Assembly: GCA_000697455.1 (NCBI GenBank)
Contig: JNET01030744.1
Location: forward strand, 1 to 12,081
Source: Basidiobolus heterosporus B8920
Taxonomy: Eukaryota; Basidiobolomycota; Basidiobolomycetes; Basidiobolales; Basidiobolaceae
Reading direction: 5' to 3'
DNA length: 12,081 bases
In this document: positions 8,606-12,081 of the stretch, in pieces
Numbering within the stretch: the first letter of the stretch is position 1
Layout: each line of letters opens with the position of its first letter
Position numbers and translations under genes: made by a program
Notes under the pieces: model-generated
What the model saw: only the letters and a program-made list of their open reading frames with translations
What the model was told of the DNA's origin: nothing
Database searches by the model: none

Positions 8606-9580
8606 ATGGACGGTATAGCTCAAGCCTTAGCTGTCTCAGATGCTGACCAGCTCTGTATTAGTAATGACCCCCTCCACCCTTCTAATTTGATTCCTGAACT
8701 CTGTCGACAGTTCTACACTTTAGGTTGGGTTACTGGAACTGGGTAATTTTTCTCTTAATATGGCAGTTTCTAAATGAAAATATTTGTAACTCTCATATTG
8801 CTTCGTATTGATACTTCAATATAGCGGCGGAATCAGTATTCGCGATGGGTAAATATTTCACTTCAACTTGTGTGTCTTCTCTTATGTTAACTTTCCAAGT
8901 GAGCTGGTATATATCGCACCCTCAGGCGTACAGAAGGAACGTATCCAACCCCAAGACCTATTCGTTATGGCGTTTACCACTAGACAACTTTTACGTGCTC
9001 CACCAGTATACAAACCTTCTGCTTGTACTCCTTTATTTTACAATGCATATACTATGAGAAATGCTGGAGCCTGCATTCACACGCACTCTCAATCAGCTGT
9101 TATGGCTACTCTATTATTCCCAGGGGAAAGCTTTGAAATTACCCATCAGGAGATGATTAAGGGTATTAGACGTGGTTCATCAAAAACAAACTTGAGATAC
9201 TTTGATACACTCGTTGTTCCCATAGTCGAAAATACCCCGGAAGAGGAGGATCTTACGGAGAGGATGGCACAGGTAGATATTACGGTCAAGAATCTTCTAG
9301 GTATCCTGGAATAACCTCAATCACTATTCACTAGGCCATCATGAAATATCCGGAAACCAATGCTGTGTTAGTTCGTAGACATGGTGTATACGTATGGGGA
9401 GGTCAGTAATCATTAGATAGCGATTCTCTTTCACGTTTATTAATTCTTTACCTCCATACAGAAACTTGGGAAAAAGCCAAGTCCATGTCAGAATGTTATG
9501 ATTATCTCTTCGAGATTGCGGTGAAGATGAAGGCGGTGGGAATTGAACCAAACCAAAAGCCTGCTAACTCGCCTTACTAA
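8606..9580 (+). CDS. MDE1: Methylthioribulose-1-phosphate dehydratase
   Basis: This cytosolic class II aldolase-fold enzyme (MtnB/APIP/Mde1) dehydrates 5-methylthioribulose-1-phosphate in the methionine salvage pathway. Five exons join in phase: 8606-8742, 8825-8848, 8900-9272, 9335-9401 and 9462-9580, with introns of 51-82 bp. They give 239 aa, normal for the family. Visible motifs are GTGGGISIR (44-52), [12 protein letters not shown] (58-69), the zinc ligands His114 and His116 in CIHTHSQSA, Glu138 in THQEMIKGI (likely the catalytic acid/base) and the third zinc ligand His194 in RRHGVYVWG. The PSGVQKE and HQEMIKG signatures separate it from fuculose and ribulose-phosphate aldolases. Exon 2 is only 24 nt but is needed to complete the [11 protein letters not shown] loop. 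The protein ends ANSPY. Confidence 0.97.
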
Positions 9581-10147
9581 TTATTCCACCTTACAGCCTC
9601 AAAGGCTTGTTAACATACATCACTAGTAATTACACTTTACGCTAAAAACATGCTAACTCACCCCACCAGTTGGCACCCAATGCATTTGACGATTAAACCT
9701 ACTCTTTGTTTCCCTACTTATTACACCTATAAGGATTTTATTTGCCAGCCGTATCTGAAATTACTGATTAATGTATACCAATGGTTAGACACTTCCTTTT
9801 TAGCTGGTTTATGGTACCGTTTAGGTTATATTAGATATAGCACCAAGTAGAGTAAGTGCTAGTAGCGAATTGAACTTGAATTAGCTGATGGTGTAGTAGT
9901 ACAATCATAGCGTGATTCCTCTTCAGTTAGCTGCAGCAGATCTAGACTAGTTCTGTAATGGTTTGTCTAGATTACTGTGTGGGTTGTATTAATTGATCCA
10001 GATTGAGCTGCTTGATAGAATACATTGCACATCTGGCTGATTGTGTTTGTTCTTGGACTTCATTTGATATTAGGACGATTAGTATTTATTGAGATGGAAA
10101 GTACAGTCAAGATTAATATGAAGGGAGACAGCAGATAGCAGACAATG
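9581..10147. other. Convergent spacer, dehydratase / desaturase
   Basis: This 567 bp lies between two stop codons facing each other. A 66-codon plus-strand frame at 9650-9850 has no motif, no upstream exon and an odd aromatic composition, so I do not call it. A small perfect inverted repeat sits at 9940-9972. Nothing else stands out. Confidence 0.55.
9940..9972. repeat. Inverted repeat, 8-bp arms
   Basis: ATCTAGAC (9940-9947) and GTCTAGAT (9965-9972) are exact reverse complements separated by 17 bp. It lies between two convergent genes, where a transcript hairpin could affect 3' ends, but it lacks a T-run and may be chance. Confidence 0.3.
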
Positions 10148-11274
10148 CTAGCGAAAGAGTTTCCTTGCCTGCCGATGATCAGCATAATCACGGACTAATC
10201 GACTCTGCGGCCCAAATGTTGGCATCTTAATAAATTCCCAGAGGACCCGAAACCACGATTCATGATAACTTATAGTATCGTAAAATTCGGGTGCTGTTGC
10301 ACGAACAGCAGGTAGCTTCGACCAGGCCACCTGTAGTCAGTAATTTGGTTAATACCAGAATATATGTACGGATTAGTATATGTATGTCTCAAAGCTTACC
10401 CTAGTGAAGTCGTGGTGTTCGTTATGGAATCCAATGTTGAGTGTTAGTTTGTTCATACTACCGTAGTAGGAATAGGTTTCCTGCCCGTCCTTCCACGTGT
10501 AATACTCTTGAATGAAATGGGCAGCTGCAGGATTGATGCTATAGCCTCACCATAAAGATAGTATCATGTAAAGGATACCCCTTGGCCCGCAAATATGCCC
10601 AATGCATATATCGGTACCAATAGTAAATAAAATGTTGACCATCTCCCAAAAAGAAGGTTTTTTACCCATAGCAACACCACATGCCCGGGAAAATTAGGAG
10701 CCAAAATATTTTTAGTAACGTTACCACGGACCAGATGAATTTCCCAATCTAAAGGAAGATCGGGGTCCTTCCCTAGTACTTCCTGGAATGTATGATGCTC
10801 AAGGTGGTAACGACGAAAGGACTGAGCGATGGGAACTGGAATTCCAATATTTACTATCAATCCAAGTAAGCGGTTAACCAATAGTGATTCATGTGCAAGT
10901 GCATGTGAACACTCATGAATAATTGAGCCAAATACTTGGGTAAGGGTTCCTCCAACCGCATAAGAGAAAATAACCATGGTCCAGTTCCAGTCGAGTAGAA
11001 CTCGGCCAAACAAGTACGCACAGAATAGATGAGCAGGGACTGTTGAGAAAGTCACCCACTTTGTAGTTGTTTCAATGCCATATAGCTTTGTGATTTCTGG
11101 GTGTTTCTCAAGGATGGCTTTCTTACGTTTGAAATGCGGTTCATCCATATCATCCTTTGCAAAATCATCAACATATGGGATTGATCGCTTCCAGTCGCCA
11201 ACATAAAGAGGATGGCGACGGTCAGGATGGGCGGAGTTTTTCAACACTTTTACTGGTTCAACGAAAGGGGGCAT
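10148..11274 (-). CDS. DES1: Sphingolipid delta-4 desaturase (dihydroceramide desaturase), frame interrupted
   Basis: This membrane di-iron desaturase of the ER introduces the 4,5 double bond of ceramide long-chain bases. The coding parts on minus are 11274 to about 10566, then about 10575-10400 in another frame, then 10330-10148 after a clear 69-bp intron (gtaagc...tacag). All three histidine boxes are present: HECSH (residues 120-124), HLEHH (157-161) and HNEHH near 10430-10416, the last within an ETYSYYG...GFHNEHHDF context typical of the family. The N-terminal EPHFKRKKAILEKHPEI matches the family's start region. Between boxes 2 and 3 the first frame ends (TGA at 10564-10566), while protein-like sequence continues as LYMILSLW in a different frame and then meets an in-frame TGA at 10547-10549 just before GYSINPAAAHF. 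No GT-AG intron I tried restores the phase without removing expected residues. It is either a recent pseudogene, a sequence error or an unusual splice. The total would be about 350 aa, normal. Confidence 0.9.
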
Positions 11275-12028
11275 ACTATCAGTTAGTAATCCAGAGATAA
11301 GTATTTCTTAAGAGAGGTGTGAAGAGATTTATACATCATTGCAGACGGTCTAGGCTCTTTACAGTAAGTGGGGAATATAGGTTGTGACGGGTGCCACTGA
11401 AATAGGACCATAGGAACAGACCACTTATTCTCCAATAACAAAGCCAAGGTTGCTCGATAATGGTGGCAAAATGGATGGTCACACATTAATACGATAATGT
11501 GTTCGTGGCCATATTGATATTAGGATTGAAGCCTACTATAACGAAGTTTTGGCCAGACTGTACTATCTATTTTTGTTTGATAAAATCTACCGTGTATTCG
11601 GGCAGTGAGAAAGGTGATGGTTTGGAAGTATTCCCAAAGATAGAGGCGGACAATCCTAGATACCTCCTACTATAGAGTTTGATGTCAGAAGTTTATCACT
11701 CCAAGTGTATCACTCTACGCTGGCCTACCTCATACTCAGTATCAAGATCGGAACATCTTTGTATTGGTACCAACAATTCATGAGTTGTGAGGTGTTTGGG
11801 TTACATCATATACACATGGATAAAGTTTAGACCGTCAAACGCTAAAAAATATCTAACGGTTTTTTGGGAGCATGCAGATACCATCGTTTGTGTTTTTAGA
11901 CCTTGCAGTGTAATTTTGCTTTAAAAGATGCTCTATTGTTCTAGTAACTTGATTCTACTCTAACTTAACCTCTAACTCTAACTTTAACCCCCTAAAGCCA
12001 TCCTTTAATCCACAGTATTTAACATAAA
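11275..12028. other. Divergent spacer, desaturase / right-edge gene
   Basis: This 754 bp separates the desaturase start (minus) from the ATG at 12029 (plus) and should hold both promoters. A 67-codon minus-strand frame at 11283-11486 is rich in His, Pro and Tyr, has no motif and no splice link to the desaturase, and is probably chance. A run of degenerate CTAACY repeats lies at about 11954-11993. Confidence 0.55.
11954..11993 (+). repeat. Degenerate CTAAC-type repeat
   Basis: About six imperfect units of the form CTAACT, TTAACC and CTAACTTTAACCC follow one another. The motif resembles degenerate telomere-type (CCCTAA) sequence, but it sits 36-75 bp before a start codon. A pyrimidine-rich promoter or 5' UTR tract is the simpler reading. 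Confidence 0.4.
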
Positions 12029-12081
12029 ATGGGTCAGAAACAAAGCGCTTTTTCCGAAAGTAGTTCCTTTTCCAAGATTGC
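12029..12081 (+). CDS. Start of an unidentified, probably N-myristoylated protein (runs off right edge)
   Basis: An ATG opens a frame reading MGQKQSAFSESSSFSKI to the window end. The MGxxxS pattern fits N-myristoyltransferase substrates, which are cytosolic proteins tethered to membranes, such as EF-hand calcium sensors of the calcineurin-B/CIB type and some phosphatases. Eighteen codons are too few to choose. The upstream CT/TAAC-rich tract fits a promoter. The start would be real only if the frame continues or meets a donor site beyond the edge. Confidence 0.35.
   Translation, partial: MGQKQSAFSESSSFSKI

Noticed and set aside
9650-9850. 66-codon plus-strand open frame after the dehydratase
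   Set aside because: It lies in a 3' spacer between convergent genes, and its composition looks random for AT-rich DNA.
10547-10549. TGA read as tryptophan (altered genetic code)
   Set aside because: Arginase and the small membrane-protein candidate end at TGA at sensible places, and one internal TGA next to a frame change is better explained by gene damage, error or splicing.
11283-11486. 67-codon minus-strand frame just upstream of the desaturase
   Set aside because: It is not in splice relation with the desaturase start, which already matches the family. It is probably promoter or 5' UTR.
1-12081. Transposons, viral or LTR relics, CRISPR or prokaryotic defence systems
   Set aside because: I saw no transposase, polymerase, integrase or capsid-like frames, no terminal repeats and no repeat-spacer arrays. 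The intron-bearing housekeeping genes show this is ordinary nuclear DNA.

Overview
This window is nuclear DNA from a eukaryote, most likely a fungus. It is AT-rich, the genes are closely packed, and they are split by many short GT-AG introns of roughly 50-100 bp. The genes make sense under the standard code only after splicing. Arginase, ARL1, the signal peptide peptidase and the dehydratase all read well as housekeeping proteins. The combination of AT-rich DNA, very intron-dense genes, ATG10 and a dihydroceramide-type desaturase suggests an early-diverging (zygomycete-type) fungus rather than a yeast. That lineage placement is inference.

Layout, left to right. A 5' portion of ATG10 lies on the minus strand (1-659) and runs off the left edge. 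Arginase (980-2046, minus, 3 exons) follows head-to-tail. A 1.7 kb divergent spacer (2047-3747) holds GATA-type and CCAAT-type motifs and two overlapping hairpins. ARL1 (3748-4887, plus) has 9 exons, including a 4-nt start exon and 15- and 16-nt microexons. After a convergent spacer comes a signal peptide peptidase (5315-6539, minus, 3 exons). Next are two minus-strand genes I cannot name: a 3-exon gene (6996-7811), perhaps a fragment of a larger fungal protein, and a small multi-exon membrane-protein candidate (8014-8553). The latter would start only 52 bp from the divergent methylthioribulose-1-phosphate dehydratase gene (8606-9580, plus, 5 exons). A sphingolipid delta-4 desaturase (10148-11274, minus) has all three histidine boxes, but its frame is broken between boxes 2 and 3. 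At the right edge an ATG on the plus strand opens a frame with an N-myristoylation motif (12029 onward).

The genes do not form a pathway. They are dispersed housekeeping functions: autophagy conjugation, arginine catabolism, Golgi traffic, intramembrane proteolysis, methionine salvage and sphingolipid synthesis. ARL1, the peptidase and the desaturase all act on endomembranes, but nothing in the sequence shows co-regulation. I saw no convincing transposon, viral relic, CRISPR, tRNA or rRNA. The most unusual points are the interrupted desaturase, the unnamed small membrane-protein gene with its very short shared promoter, and the microexon structure of ARL1.
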